Shown here: piece by piece, positions 11,814-25,226 of the stretch
Layout: every line of letters starts with the position of its first letter
Numbering within the stretch: the first letter of the stretch is position 1
Assembly (NCBI GenBank): GCA_040954595.2
Contig: CM082584.2
Span: 7,502,001-7,566,000 of the forward strand
Direction of reading: 5' to 3'
DNA length: 64,000 bases
Source of the DNA: Balanoglossus misakiensis
Taxonomy: Eukaryota > Hemichordata
Made by a program: the position numbers and the translations under genes
The notes under the pieces: model-generated
What the model was told of the DNA's origin: nothing
The model's input: only the letters and a program-made list of their open reading frames with translations
Database searches by the model: none

Positions 11814-14800
11814 ACGTAAACATAAATCAAATGCTCTATTTTCCCCGGAGGATTTGCCACCTCATACTTTGGTTATTCGATTACCGATGTTTTAAGTCAG
11901 CCGTGTCAAATCAAATAAAGCCACCGCTATAATTGCTGTTAATTCAAGCTCTGGTACGGAAAGGGGTGACAGAGACTGCGCAGAGAGATGTTGGGCCGAT
12001 AAGCAAGACCAGAACGGGTCTTTAGTAAGTTCAACTATGTTTGGATTGTTGTTGTTGTGTATTTCTACGTACTATGTATTCCATAATTCTACTGCTCCGA
12101 TGAATGTATATTAATCTGTTAGTTTTAAAAGGATTGGTCAATTATCTGCTACTTTTGGGGAGGAAGTACGACCAATCCCTTTCAATTACGGGTCAGGCCA
12201 ATTTGAGAAATTGTCGAGAATACCGACACCACTCTCTCCGAAACACGACAGCATTGTCGCCATTCGCTACATGGAGACACCGAAGTGATAAATAACAGGT
12301 TCACGCGTTACCATGGCAGCGTGACTGGACCACCTTGCACAGGCAGTACATATTAGAAACCTACAAATTGCATGAAAGCAACGCTGCAGCAGAAACACAT
12401 GTGTTATAATAATAGCATGACATATCGGTATTACCCCCTAACTATGTGTGGACGTGACTGGAATTGGTGATGAAACCACGGGCGCGCGGCTGCATCTTGC
12501 CGAGTATATGTAGAACCAGGAATGCATGCCACAGACAAAGACAAAAATACAGATGTACTTTTTCCTTTGTCTGTGCACAATGGACGGACCATGTTAGTGC
12601 ATACATTCCCCGCAATGAGTAGTGTGTACTCGCTTACAACTAATGTCGAATTTATTTAAAATCGTAGGCGGCAGTCTCTTTTAACTGTCTAGGTTTACTT
12701 AAACATGCATTATTTACAGCACCGTCTCATTGCTTCCGTTCTCCTTTCTATATTACATGATCATAAGTCCGTCTATGGACTCATCCATCTTCTTTCAGGA
12801 AGAGAAGCAGTTCCTTCACCCCCCCCCCCCACCCCCGTATCATATGTGGCCCGCCTCTCTCCTCTGCAGTCAGTCGATCGATTTTTAGGAATACGTGCGC
12901 TGATTTCTATCATTCTCAAAATGCATCGCCAAACTGAACTAACCCCATACGGATGAATTCCAAACGATGGCTTCACATGCACGTATGTTTTCCGCACTCG
13001 TTTGAAAGTAATGGGATCGTATATTTTCTCGAACGCTTCCAAACACTTGCACAGCCAATCCTATTTTTGATATACTACGCTCTCTTCCAATGCATACCTT
13101 GTAAGCCTACTATAGGTGAATAAAAAAAACATCACCTTGCTAAGAATATTATGCATCACTCATTTTGTATAACAACCATCCCGCGTCTTCGCGTATTCAC
13201 CACATGTCAGAGAAAAAACGGTTTATAGTACTCAGCTGATTCCAAGTGTATCCAAAACATGTAGTTTTATCGAGTGGGTCGTATAGAAATGAGTTATGGT
13301 TATCCAGTATGAAATTACAAAAACATACATTGCACTCCCAGTGTTGATACAAAATTACTGACAAACGTTTAATAATATTCCTTAACATTATTTGTACAGT
13401 GCAAAACGTACAAATAATATAATCACAGTATATATAATCCTCTTATGCGTCAGGTGGTGCAAAGTGCCTGTCAGGGATACGTGGCTGAATGAATTGAATT
13501 GCAGTATTCATAGAGTATTCAGTATGAAATGTTTGTCGAGCCAATGTTATGATATATGTTTGTACATGTATAAATAAACCGCGTTTTGCCACTGCAGTGC
13601 TTTCATTTGCTTTATTTTAGTTTTTTGTGCGAGAAATATTCGTGTTGTCTAGATCGCGCAGCCAACCCATGTGGATGTGAATTTTGGGTGGCATAAAGTT
13701 ATAAACAAGGACTTTAGTTCCGTGTCGAAAAGGGCTAAGGAAAGATCGTCATGGCAGAAAAAAATAAGTCGAAACAGCTGACATTATGATTATGCGCGTA
13801 AAATTAGGTGAACAGATTTCCCTACAAACCGACAACTAATAATGAATTGAAGGGACTAAATGCAATTATTATCGGCTGTCATGTCTAATGAATATGAATA
13901 ATTACTGATATGTAGCGCCACGGAGTAACAGGGTATTTTTTATTCGGACGAAGTGGTTTGTTCAATACCCCTGTATCAGCAACGTCTGACGCAGGAAATT
14001 GCTCAAAATGACTCAAATTGAGTTTCGTCATCTTTAGTACGGTGTCAATTGGCTTCACTTGAAAATCGACATGTCCTCTTTTGGAGAGAGTGGTGTGGAT
14101 ATTAGATTTTCGCTTACCGAATAATCTGGCGTGGTTGACATACGCTTGGGTTCAGTCGGTACAGTGAGCTGCGATTTAGTTGTATTCAATATCGCTGAAT
14201 GACACGAAATGATGGAGCGGATGACGATGTTCATAATTTTAACGGGCGCCAGCGCAGACCACCTGTTAATGGGATAGAGCGCCATCAGTGGCGACATCGG
14301 CCAAAATACTGTATACCAGTAAATGTGATAGATTATGCAAATGGCGAACGTTGCGTTTTGTCATCATCCGTCCACAGGGGCCGTGGTTTTGTCCGGTTTA
14401 AAGATCTTTATTCGTCACGTTTCTTTACGTCACCCTTCATGGTGTTAAGTTTGAAAACTTGCAATGACAGATAACTCTGCTATTTAAACCAAACATCTGT
14501 AGGCCGATATAGAAAGGAGAAAGCTTAGTAATGGCTAGGGCAAGCTGGAAAAATTGCATATGATATGATGAGATTGCACAATCCCGTACCAAATATTTTG
14601 TTTTAATTTTCACATGACTTTATGACGTCATCACGTGATGATGAGGGATCGCCTGGTTTGGCGACATGACAAGATATTTTTTATTTGCTTGGTTTGATAA
14701 GTTACCAGCAAATCTCTAACATGACAAAAGAATTTGTTTGCAGATATGGGTTCGCAGCGGATACACTCAGTATGCGTCATAATAGGTTAATACAATGTAT

Positions 14801-15573
14801 AGTTCGTACAAATTTGGTATACGGTTACAGTTTCGAAATAGCAAGACCTGATATAGACCTGTGTGGCTTGTGAATTTATTACATTATCAAATATCAAAAG
14901 TTTTCTGGTGAAAGCTGTCTATAAGGAACACCTTGATATCATTGTCATATACAAAGAACAACTTCAAGATTATGAAACCTACTACAGATATTAATCGTAG
15001 AAGCGTATGCATAAACTGAGATATACTTTTCTTACGTGGCTTGGACTATTTTTCGAATGAAAACTAGCTGTCTGTGATTGACTGTAGTTATTTTCCGGTG
15101 TTTTGTAACCTTACACATTCAGAAACCCACGCCCCATAAAGTAATTTTAACTGTTAACTCCGTCGTTGGTACGGACAGAAAGCATATACATGTATTGACA
15201 TGACAGAGGGCTTATAAACAAAAAGACCTGACGCCCCCAACTTGACAACATGGCGTTGTTTGACCCAGTTACAGTGACCGATTGCTTTAATCTTCACTGT
15301 GCGGATTCTAAGATTATTGAAGATTCGACTGCCCTCAGTTGTGTGTTCTTGGTGGGCGGGTCATATTGAGAGGTGTGTGACTAATTCCTTTAGTTAGATG
15401 CGGCAACACAGTGCTGGAGTTTCGATCGGGGATGAAATGACTGGACCATAGGCTCTTGTTGAGTTTTCAGTTTCTGAATCATGCTGAGTCGCACTCGGGT
15501 GTGCGATCATGATGAAATCGCGCCCGTGATTTTTTTTTGCGTATTGCGTTCACATTGACTCGATATCTGCATG

Positions 15574-15674
<101 letters not shown>

Positions 15675-16394
15675 CACTTAACCGGCTACAAAGACCGCAT
15701 ATAACAATAGATGATACACTGTGAAGACTTGCTGGCTTCCTATACTCTGTATATTGTGTTTGCTTTCGACAAATCACTATTATCATGATTATAAATGTAC
15801 TATCCCAATGGAAACGCTTACACAGTAGATGCGTTGTTTGCGCAGATGCCCTCTGTCCTCAAATGACCTTACCCACTGGTGAACATGTGTATCGTTCCGC
15901 CACCAAAAACAAAGTGCACATTTGTTGTTATCAGCACTGAACATATCATTAGGTGTAAGACAGCATACATGTTACCTTATTTATTTATTTCCCCCAAGTG
16001 CTAAGTTTTGAAACGTTGTTAAAGGCATTTCTGTCGATTTGACTGATGTGCGGAGTGATACAATGCGCTTCAATTGTTTACTGTACTGGTATTAGTACAT
16101 TGCACTGCACTGGGTCATTCAGTGAACCATTGTGTAGTACGTACGCTACGGGCTACAGGAAGAAATGTACATGTAGTTTATTGGTAAGATAGAAGTCGTT
16201 GTAGAAGACCCTACTCGTTTGTTCCGCAATATTTTACAAGGATACAGCCGTGTAATTTCGGGACCACTCGTTCGGTATTCTGTGGTGGGTGTCGCAAGTT
16301 ACAGTCAAGTACTGGGCCGTAGGCCTGTCCACTTACCAGCTGGCAGCACACGACGTGAGCGTGTTTACTCGCGGTCAATGGTAACAAATGTATC

Positions 16395-16403
16395 TATAAA
16401 TAG
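16395..16403 (+). promoter_or_regulatory. Candidate TATA box
   Basis: TATAAATAG matches the metazoan TATA consensus. About 36 bases downstream an ATG (16439) opens a frame that runs into a strong GTGAGT donor at 16551. The arrangement looks like a core promoter and first exon, though no downstream partner exon was identified. Confidence 0.4.
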
Positions 16404-16438
16404 ATATACGGGTGAAACTGACAACAGCGGCCACAGGC

Positions 16439-16550
16439 ATGGAGACAATTGATGTTCCGATGCGGCAATGTCGAATTCACGACGGATCGCGATCATTCGG
16501 TCGCACCCACAGCGCGATCGGTCACATCGCCACGAAGAGAGAGCAGTCCT
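16439..16550 (+). other. Candidate first coding exon (TATA-driven)
   Basis: The frame METIDVPMRQCRIHDG... is 37 codons plus one base up to the donor CCT|GTGAGT at 16551. The block is rich in CpG and follows a TATA box by a normal distance. Without splicing the frame would end at a TAG after 70 codons. I recognise no domain. It ends in phase 1 and does not join in frame to an acceptor-like site at 21509 before the PP2C-like gene, so that link is not supported. Confidence 0.22.
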
Positions 16551-16686
16551 GTGAGTTGCAGTGGACGCGCAACAGGGAGCGACGCAACGTCACTTACGAA
16601 GCTCGACACATTGACACACATCCGTCATGGATTCCAAATTTTCTTAAGTAGGTATTTCCAACTTTGCCATGTTTATTGGTGCTGCA

Positions 16687-16763
16687 GATAGAGAGAGATA
16701 GACAGAGACAGACAGACAGACCCCGGAGACAGACAGACCGACAGCGAGAGAGAGAGAGAGAGA
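16687..16763 (+). repeat. GACA/GAGA low-complexity tract
   Basis: Mixed runs of GATAGA, GACAGACAGA and GAGAGAGAGA. Frames reading through it give Arg/Asp/Gln-rich or Ser/Leu/Cys-rich artefacts. Confidence 0.9.
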
Positions 16764-17783
16764 CCACTTTCGCTTTCTTTCTTTTTTTCCGCATACAGAC
16801 CGGGCTGGGATTGGAACTGGGGTTAGGCCTACACAAAAAAGATTCGAGATGAGTCACTTGATGGTTTTACACAAGAGTTTTTACAGCCTTAACGACGGAT
16901 GCCATGTACCAATGTGTACCAAGTAGATATTTAACCACCCGCCTGCAAGCCCACAGTTGGCCTATATACATGGGTCGATCGCTCGCCCTAGGCCTTACGT
17001 AAGAGTCGCAGCCCAACGGGGTCACAATGACCTTGAAGTGGCTTTGGGGGATTTCAATCCATTTGTTTTATCCATGGGAAGGGAGCATTTTATATTTCAG
17101 ACCAATTTTCCGAGCTTTTCCCGGTATCAATGTCACGACAATTTAGCGTCTACTTCCGTATACATTGTACGTACACTATAGGTCACCTGGTTCTGCTAAC
17201 GACCTGTAGTATTAAAGTACGCGTAGTAGCTAGGCCTATTAGTCTGTATTGATTATTTGAGAAAAATATTTCAAGCGACAGAAGCCCCTTAGCCTTTCGG
17301 GCTGCCGGACTTCAGAATGCCGAGGAAATCATGAAAGTTGCAGTGGGTCCAGTCGTCTGTCAAAATTCTCAAGCAAGAACATCAAACGTATTCTTGTGAT
17401 GTGCAGGGATATATATATATACATAGATGAGACCGAGTCTTGAGTGTGTTCCAGGTCTTCCAGATCTTTTACTCCACCATTATAGCAGTAAAACGCGTCT
17501 ATAAAGGTAAAATATGTGTAAATCTCAATTCGGTGTGTAATGCAGGAAGGTGTCGTAATTATTGTTGTGAAATGGACTAGTACTGTCACGCGAGGTGCAA
17601 ACGTGACCCAGGGAAAAGTTAGGCCAACAGTGTAGACTTTGCAAATATGACCACAATAAAAGAACAATAGGATGGATCAATCGTTAAATCCTGTCTGCTA
17701 TAAATAACAATGTTTGCTATAAATAGCGATTTGAATAGTTTCTTTAAGGATTCTTCTCGGTTGTTTAACAGTCTGACAAGTAG

Positions 17784-17813
17784 CTGTCTGTCTGTCTGTC
17801 TGTCTGTCTGTCT
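17784..17813 (+). repeat. (CTGT)n microsatellite
   Basis: About seven uninterrupted CTGT units. Confidence 0.95.
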
Positions 17814-20800
17814 TTCGTCAGTTTCTGAGTGTGTTCGGGCATGGACGTATGGTTCGGGTATGTGTACGTACATACTAGTACACAGTGTGTACATGTGTCC
17901 ATTTTTATGTAAAGCGAGCGATATACTAGTAATTGTAGACCCGTCTAGTGTTGGCATGGGTTGCAGTTACACAACTAGACTTATAAAAAATATAGTAGCC
18001 GCGATGAAAACATGTTTGAAGGATCATGACAGCTATGACGATAACCCGTTGTATTATGCGACACCCGAAGCCGCACGTTCCGTAAACACGACCCGGATAG
18101 AGAGACCAGCTTGACGCAGTGAATTGACCTATATACACCCGAGTGGTTAGCTTTGTATAAAAAAGAGACACATAAGTAGTTTTCAGTTATCAGCCTACTA
18201 TACTGTACAATAAATGTTTCAAATCTGTATATCAGAAGCAAGAACTGTGTCACCTTGACACGTTAAAAGATATGTGTTTATGGTATAGGTCACGTTTTCT
18301 ACCGAGATGTGAAGAAGACGGCAACATCGGGCACTGAAGATTTATTCGCTATAGGGCATAGGACTGAGAGTTGGGCAGTGGGTCAGGGACATGACGTGAC
18401 GTGATGTCAGAGGGGATTTTGTGTTGCATACAAAAGCCCAATATGGTACGGTGTTGCTGCAGAATAACTTAAATACAGGGGGTGATGACCGCACGAATGT
18501 TCTTCTTTGGTTCATCCGAAAGATCCTCATACCGGGCGTATACAGCTTATAGGGCGTGGCACAAACTGCGTGGGGGAGGGGGGGGGGTGAATAACCACAT
18601 CACGGACATTCTAGTCTTGCAATGTTGCGTGTTTTGACGATTGAAATCCACCATAAATGCAGTGGGCATTTCTGGCGACTTGGTCGGTCCGTCGATCGCA
18701 TAGGCGAGATCGTCTGCTTTGTCTCTTCCGTGCGACATCATCTCAACTTTAATACGTTGACGTCAGGACCACAGACAAAGTCTGTGTCAGGACGAATAAT
18801 GCGCCGCCCATTAATTCTTGACGTCACAGCTCGAGTCAGTGGTACAACGACCGTCCTCGTCCAGTAAAAAAACGGTAATAATGTGTAAAAGATATTACAT
18901 GAAACACATTGATTTTTTGACACGATGGTCCCGGCGAAGTATAAACGCTTTAATACAAACGCGACCACACGGATGTAAAAACGTAAAGGGGAACGCAAAC
19001 AATTTCCTTATTTTGAGCGTGATACTAGCACTTTTTTTCAGCGCAAACAAAAGTCACCGACCCTTTCAACAACTTGTAAGTAAATAAATCCTACATTACA
19101 GGCCAGCACCTTGTCATAGGGCTGCTGCCATAAAGATATGTCAAAGATGATTGATAGTTTTGTGTTTGTTCATGCGGCGACTGCTAACAAGATTAATTGT
19201 ATTTAGGGATGCACACGAAGTATGTAAAAGAGCACCCCGTTTGTTGTATTGATACTAATGATAGCAAGACTCATAATTATGCCAAGCTTGTCTGAACAAA
19301 ACAAAACGACATACATACAGTGGGTGCGTATGGTACGATACTCCTGTTGACAGCATTTCACTTTTCATCCGCATAACCCCCAAAGAGTCTCAGCGCCGTT
19401 TGTTACGTGTATAAAACTACCCGCACCAAATGTCAGACTGGAAATTTATTGTTTTTACCACCCCCGGCCCCCGTTACATACCATTTTGGGCAAGGTTGTT
19501 TGTTTCGTGAAACGTTATTTACACGACAGTCTGTGTGTGTGTTGTTCAATGGTTCAGATGAGGGCCAAGGCTGTTGTCCATTCTCAGTGAAAGTAGTCCC
19601 GGCAATATACTGTGGGACGTTTGCATACAATATGTATGCACGTGATTTATCGCGCATTGTGAATCACGTGTCGCTTGAAAATATTAAATAATAAAACATT
19701 TTGACACTGCCATTGTTGCTCATTATCACCATGGAAAATTCCAACGCACCGACAACCTATTACCAGCGGAATTTAACTAGGTAGCTAACTGGCTGACTTC
19801 TGATTGATTGATTGATTGACTAAAGTAATTGACTGGCTGACAAATTTAATAGTGAACTGGTAAAACAAAGATGCCACCGTCCATTATACAGTAGAAATCA
19901 TGTTGTATGATAAGTATACTCCGGGCCTATATGATTTACTGATAAATAGATGTCCAGAACACTTTTTGTACCTTGTCAGCGTATCACTTTGGGGGTCAGT
20001 CTGTTGCTATGGAGGCAGACTCCGAGTCAATGTTATGTGTGCAATGCATTGAGGCTATAGTATTGCCCCCTATGACTGTTAAAGATCATTTGGTCCGGTT
20101 GTCTCTCACTGCATGCAGGGTTTCACTTCTATATAGATGATGGAAATGCAGAAGTGTACAAAACCTCACACGGCTGCATTAACCGTCCAAATTGACAAAA
20201 AAGATGCACGTGTCGTCATTGAATGGTGTTCCACATCCGAGTATGAAGTACTCCGCCTCCGCTACTTGTGTGTGGAAAGCCACGACTTACTTTTCTCACT
20301 TACTTTTCTCACTTTTCACCGTCAACAGGTTTCTTTTTGGCGAAGTGATTTGGTCCATAGCCCCCTGTCCTGCACACCACATGTACTACATGTATGTGGA
20401 TTAAGTTTGGGCACTGTCACGCGTGGACATACTATACATAACATGTATAGTATCTGGTAAATTGATTAGCATGACTAGAGAATTTCTATACATATTGGTC
20501 AAGACATCTATACTTTTACCCAACCGCTGCTTGTGTTTCTCGACTTGCATTTATTCTGCCTCGGGTATAGTCCTACAGAACCTAAACAAACAAACAAACA
20601 CGATAAGAACTGTACACATTGGTGACAATGATATATGACCTGAGCTGTTTATGATCCAAGGTCACTTTTGGGTCTCATGACCAGTACAAGTCTGACAGTC
20701 CCAGTCTGACCGACTTAGACGAAACTGAAAATACATAAGCCGGACCAACGGGATGTTGCTTTAACACCGAAATTCACCGAAAGTGGCATATCACTTTCGT

Positions 20801-21608
20801 ATTCAGGAAAAAAAGTAATATTCGGAATAGTCAGTTAGAATCCCATCAGCTGCGCCCGATATTGCGACCTCTAATACGTCGGATAGTTTTCTTTAAATCA
20901 AGCAAAAAAACTGATATTAAGTATGTCTTGTCAAAAAGTTGTCATTTTTCACGTGATTTTAGGGTGGTGTGATGTCCCATTTATAGGTTTTACATAATCA
21001 TTGCGAAAGAAAAATTAATGCGGTTGAGAACTTCCTTGTGACTTACATCATGTGATGATATGTGATCGTTGCCTGGGTGTGATCACCGACCAAATTATAA
21101 CAGTTAAAGTTTTATGACGACGTTTTTGCGTGACTGCCTCGTAAAAGATTGGTCACCTTTTCAAGTGGCCGCGTTAAGTTGTGACAGTTGGTTCTGGATT
21201 CTGGCGTGAAGTCAGAAGAATTGTCGCGAATTTCTCCGATAGTTTGAAGAAAGGAATGTCTAGGAGGTTAGCAAGAACGCCGTAATTAGCTTAGCCTATC
21301 ATTTGGCATCCCTGAAAGACTATCGGATGATAATAACATGTTTACACCCCACAGCAGACAAATATTTTCCATTCGCGACCTCCCACACTTCAAGGTATGA
21401 TGACTATGAGCAATGGACTATGAGGTACAGTCCTCGTGAAAAGTGATGACATAATTTCACGATGCAAATATATTGTAGGCCTTCGCGTGGACTTCGCCAT
21501 TCCTTCTAGGCCGTCGGTCCGTACGTACGCCACAAGGTGTTATCTCGTGAATGTACAATAACTTTTAACGGCTTATCGATTTGTTTTCCTGAATCGAGCC
21601 CACGCACC

Positions 21609-24292
21609 ATGCTCCCTGTTTTAAAATTGGCGTGGACTAAACTGACCGACCGTATCTCTGTCCTCGCCCCCAGGAAATGGCAACAGAGGGAGCCCTTCGT
21701 CTACTGGAGCCAGAGGTACGCCGCACTCCCCGCGATGTACGTCGACAAGCTGTCCAGGGATATTTTTGCGTCCTACTCGGGGCCGAATGGTGGACTTACC
21801 AACATCGAACCCGAGGAAACACTGAAGAGAGGTGGGTTTTACCCCATAAATAATACTATCGTTATTTGATTAGTTTTCCGCGAATCAGCCTGCTTGGGTC
21901 CAGGATATTTTTTTGTCGGATTCATAGTTTGGACATGTTAAAATATTAAAATCCTATAAAGTATTGTGATCATGGTTTTTGTCACTTAAACTTGACCAAA
22001 CTCATGAAAACACGAACGTCCAGAAGATGTTTCACACGTGGATTTTTCTTACACTTTCACATCCCTTTAATATAAAATTTAAATTTGCTGCGAATCTGAT
22101 AAGCTGTACATATTGTTCATAAATTAGCGTGGTCAAGCATGAAGTTGCTAGAAATGGGGCAAAAAGAAAAAAATCTCAGGCGCTTTTCGCAGAAATCGGG
22201 AAGGAAAGAAAAGAATGTGGAACGCATGATTGTATTCGGCAGCAAAAGAGTGTAGTTTTCTGGAGATGTCGGGGTTCGAACCCGAGGCCTCTCGCATGCG
22301 AAGCGAGCGCTCTACCACTGAGCTACATCCCCCTACGTCACGTCACAAGCGATTTCATTGAATAGGATAATTACATGCGAGCATATACCAAGATGTCAAA
22401 GGGGCTGTAGCGTGTATCACGTGACAATCGGCGAGGGATTGATTGTGCGCCTGTATACAATGACTGTATTCACTTCAAGTACTTTGACATTAGTGTACGC
22501 TTAGCTTTAATATGTTTTACTTTTGTATTCATTCTAAAGACGACACCGTTTCATGGACAAACAAACACGACAGAGCATACGGCATAGCTACGTCGTTATA
22601 CGAGTATAATCCGATGACAAAGGCCAATACCGGTAAGTAAATGGTATCGCCCAAAAAACTTTTCTGTCACATAGTCACTGTTGTTAATGATGTAGGATTT
22701 AAACATAGACTGTCTGTGATTTGATACAGTTCCTATATAACATAACAAAAGAACATTGAACATATTTTAAGAAAAATAAATGAATGTTCCAAAAAACAGA
22801 CTGACTTTTTTTTTTAAGAAGATTAATTTTCTAGTCAATTTTAATTTTATTTCCAGTGTGTTTCTTCAAAAGCGTGTCCTGGCTGTTTCTGGCTGCACAT
22901 TTATCAAATAATTTAACCCTTCCTATCCAGGTGACCCGGTTGCTGATGTACTTGCTCTGTGTGCCCGGGAGAACAGTGGAATCTTAGTCATGGCCGACGG
23001 GGTGAATTGGGGGGACAAACCACGACTGGCTGCCAGGTGTGCAGTCAAGGCCAGCATGACACATCTCAATGAGAAGATTTACTCCGGAAAGATCACCACT
23101 ACACACGAAATTTTCCAGGTTGGTTGGATCATGTCATTGATAACCACTGTGGTTGGTGTATCTTATCCTACATGACATTACAAAATGTTGTTTAGTCCTG
23201 GTTTGATACGTTCAGAATTTTTTCCATGCTTGCTGGATAAATTTGAAAATCATTACAAGTCAGAAAAAAGTTAAACTTTATGCTAAGTTTGCTTTCTGAT
23301 TTTGTTACAGCATATGAAAGAAGCTTTCAATAAAGCCCATGAGTTAATCATGGAGAATGAGGCTACCATGACAACACTTGTAGCCACAGTTGTTGTCCCC
23401 ATCAAGGGATCTTACAAGTTCGCTGTGTGCACGTTGAATGTCGGTGACAGTCTTGCTTTTATTTACAACCAAGAATCGGGCGTTCGAGAGCTCACTGTTG
23501 GTAAGGGCCGTTAGTATTTTTCAGCGTGGCTTTTGTTGATTAAACTTGATATACTATACTGGGAGAACAACCTGTACTTTAACACGTTATTTTCCTGGTC
23601 TGTCGTTAGGGTCCAGGGATCCAAACCAAACGCGAGACATGAAGCTGTGCGGAGGAGCACTGGGGCCCGTCGATGGCATGAACCCAGACCTGACAAATCT
23701 GACGTTTTCATTTACGATGGCAGAGCCGGGAGATGTGGTGTTTGTGACGAGCGACGGGGTTTCGGACAATTTCGACCCTGTGGTCGCCCACCGGGCAGTT
23801 GCCGAGAACCCGGTGCGGACGATTTGCACGTGCCCACCGACGTCCGTGGAGCAGATTGAGCGGGAAGAGATGGACGCCCTCCTGCCGAGGTTCGACACCC
23901 CCCGACGACAGCACGACAGTCTGAGACACATGGAAATGGCGATCGTGAATACGGAGACGGTCTCCGCGTCGACGGTGTGCGCCAACCTGATGCAGTACGT
24001 GGAGAACAAGACGGAGGAGAAACGGAAACGACTGGAGGAGATCACCGGGGCGGTCGATCCGCAAACGAGTCCCCAGTCTCGCCGCCAATCTCTCAGCCAG
24101 GTGCACTCCGTCATCAAAACTCTACCCGGCAAACTCGACCACGCTGCCATCGCCGCCTACCAAGTGGGACGTTTCGAAATCAAGACGAAACCTGATCAGA
24201 AAGCGGTCGAGATCTGCCAAAGTGTTGATTGTGCGGTGGTGCAGTATGACCACCAGGTCCCGCTGTATCCCGCGTACTGCCCGTATCGGTAA
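21609..24292 (+). CDS. PP2C-like (PPM-fold) protein, CG9801-like, 5 exons, 458 aa
   Basis: Exons: 21609-21831, 22540-22632, 22931-23118, 23311-23500, 23610-24292; all GT-AG with matching phases. The protein has the protein phosphatase 2C fold: VMADGVNWGD (about 125-134) corresponds to the metal-binding DG-x-GG region, TTLVATVVVP to the GSTA strand, VTSDGVSDNFD (277-287) to the SDG motif, and LDHAAIAAYQV (Asp about 408) to the terminal D-N motif. The second and last motifs depart from the consensus (DGVNWG for DGHGG, DH for DN), so catalysis is uncertain. Overall it resembles the group annotated in insects as PP2C-like domain-containing protein CG9801, whose function is unknown to me. A charged, probably helical insert (EEKRKRLEE) and a Pro/Tyr-rich C-end are visible. 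The start is the first ATG after an in-frame TAG at 21507; its context CACCATG is good. The donor of exon 3 (GTTGGT) is weak. Confidence 0.85.
22261..22332 (-). tRNA. tRNA-Ala (anticodon CGC)
   Basis: On the minus strand it folds into a complete cloverleaf: acceptor GGGGATG/CATCTCC, D arm GCTC/GAGC, anticodon stem CTCGC/GCGAG with loop TTCGCAT (anticodon CGC, reading GCG), T arm TCGGG/CCCGA with loop TTCGAAC. The acceptor stem has the G3:U70 wobble pair and A73 discriminator that identify tRNA-Ala. A box (TAGCTCAGTGG) and B box (GGTTCGAACCC) are intact and a TTTT Pol III stop follows within about 20 bases. No intron. CCA is not encoded, as usual in eukaryotes. The gene lies antisense inside intron 1 of the PP2C-like gene. 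Confidence 0.95.
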
Positions 24293-25226
24293 ACACAGCC
24301 ATGCAGTGTCGGACCGCACTGTCCGCTCGCATGGGTCGTTGGCTCGACCACAGTCTCCTTGGCGGGCAAAGACATGTCAGACCTATATGACTCATGTGTG
24401 TCATAAGTTATATGCAAATCTCAAAGAAGACAATGATCTGAACATATACATATACTACCACCGATAAACATTTTGATGTATTGCCTAACCAATAATACTA
24501 TACCTTCATAACATCCTACGCAATTAATAATGTTATGCGGGAAATTTGAAACTTGCCAAGGTTGGAGAATTTTGCTGCCCTTTTTTTACTGAAATAATAT
24601 TCCAAACTGATCATTCACAATTTTTGGTGCGCATAGCTCACCATTCTGATACTTTGGACATCAGAGCCAACAGAAATATGGCATGAGAACCAGGCACAAG
24701 TAAATTTGAAACACTCACTTAAACTTGTCTTTGAGTGTTTTTGCATACTTAATATTTTCAGTATAACTGACATTCTGTTGTTTTTTGTGTTTCTATTTTT
24801 TTTTTAAATTTTACTGCAAATTTATACAACCAAGCACAAAGTCTATATATTCAGCAATATGAATTTTCAACAGAAAACAATTTTATCAAGATTTTATGTG
24901 GAAATGAATGCTCCCACATCGTTGTCATGGATATGTTCAAAGTCCTATGATTTGTAAGTGTATGCTGTTCTATTGAAGATATAAGATGGACATGTGTATT
25001 TATTTGTGCAAAACAGGGAAGCTACTGTGTGCTTATGATGGAACCATAGTGTACAAAACACATTCCATATTGACCAATTCATTTGAACAGGCTAGCTCTG
25101 TCATAATGTGGCACAGAAATATTTACATGTTGCATGGAAGCAGAGCTTTCAGCCATGTTAATGCAGTAAGTTCCAGTAACAATTAAATCATGCAGAAATC
25201 TCTGACACGAAGCATAAGATGTCAAA
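24293..25226 (+). other. 3' flank of the PP2C-like gene
   Basis: AT-rich noncoding DNA containing the 3' UTR. No canonical AATAAA is evident in the first few hundred bases. The short open frames here have no recognisable content. Confidence 0.6.

Larger units (their letters stand above)
16404..21608. other. Intergenic region upstream of the PP2C-like gene
   Basis: It contains simple repeats (16687-16763 and 17784-17813), a small TGAT repeat at about 19801-19820, a G-run at 18571-18588 and many short overlapping frames without domains. Apart from the candidate exon at 16439 I see no gene. Confidence 0.55.

Noticed and set aside
14055-14297. 80-codon minus-strand frame with an internal GTAAGC donor
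   Set aside because: Begins with ATG but shows no domain, partner exon or composition shift.
15475-15530. Hairpin ATCATG..GTCGCAC / GTGTGCGATCATGAT as a microRNA precursor
   Set aside because: The stem is too short and interrupted for a typical precursor and matches no microRNA I know.
20137-20460. 107-codon frame after an acceptor-like TATATAG
   Set aside because: No recognisable domain, no donor in context and repeated short words; judged chance.
23587-24150. Minus-strand open frames over PP2C-like exon 5
   Set aside because: GC-rich coding sequence leaves few stops on the opposite strand; the plus-strand frame carries the PP2C motifs.
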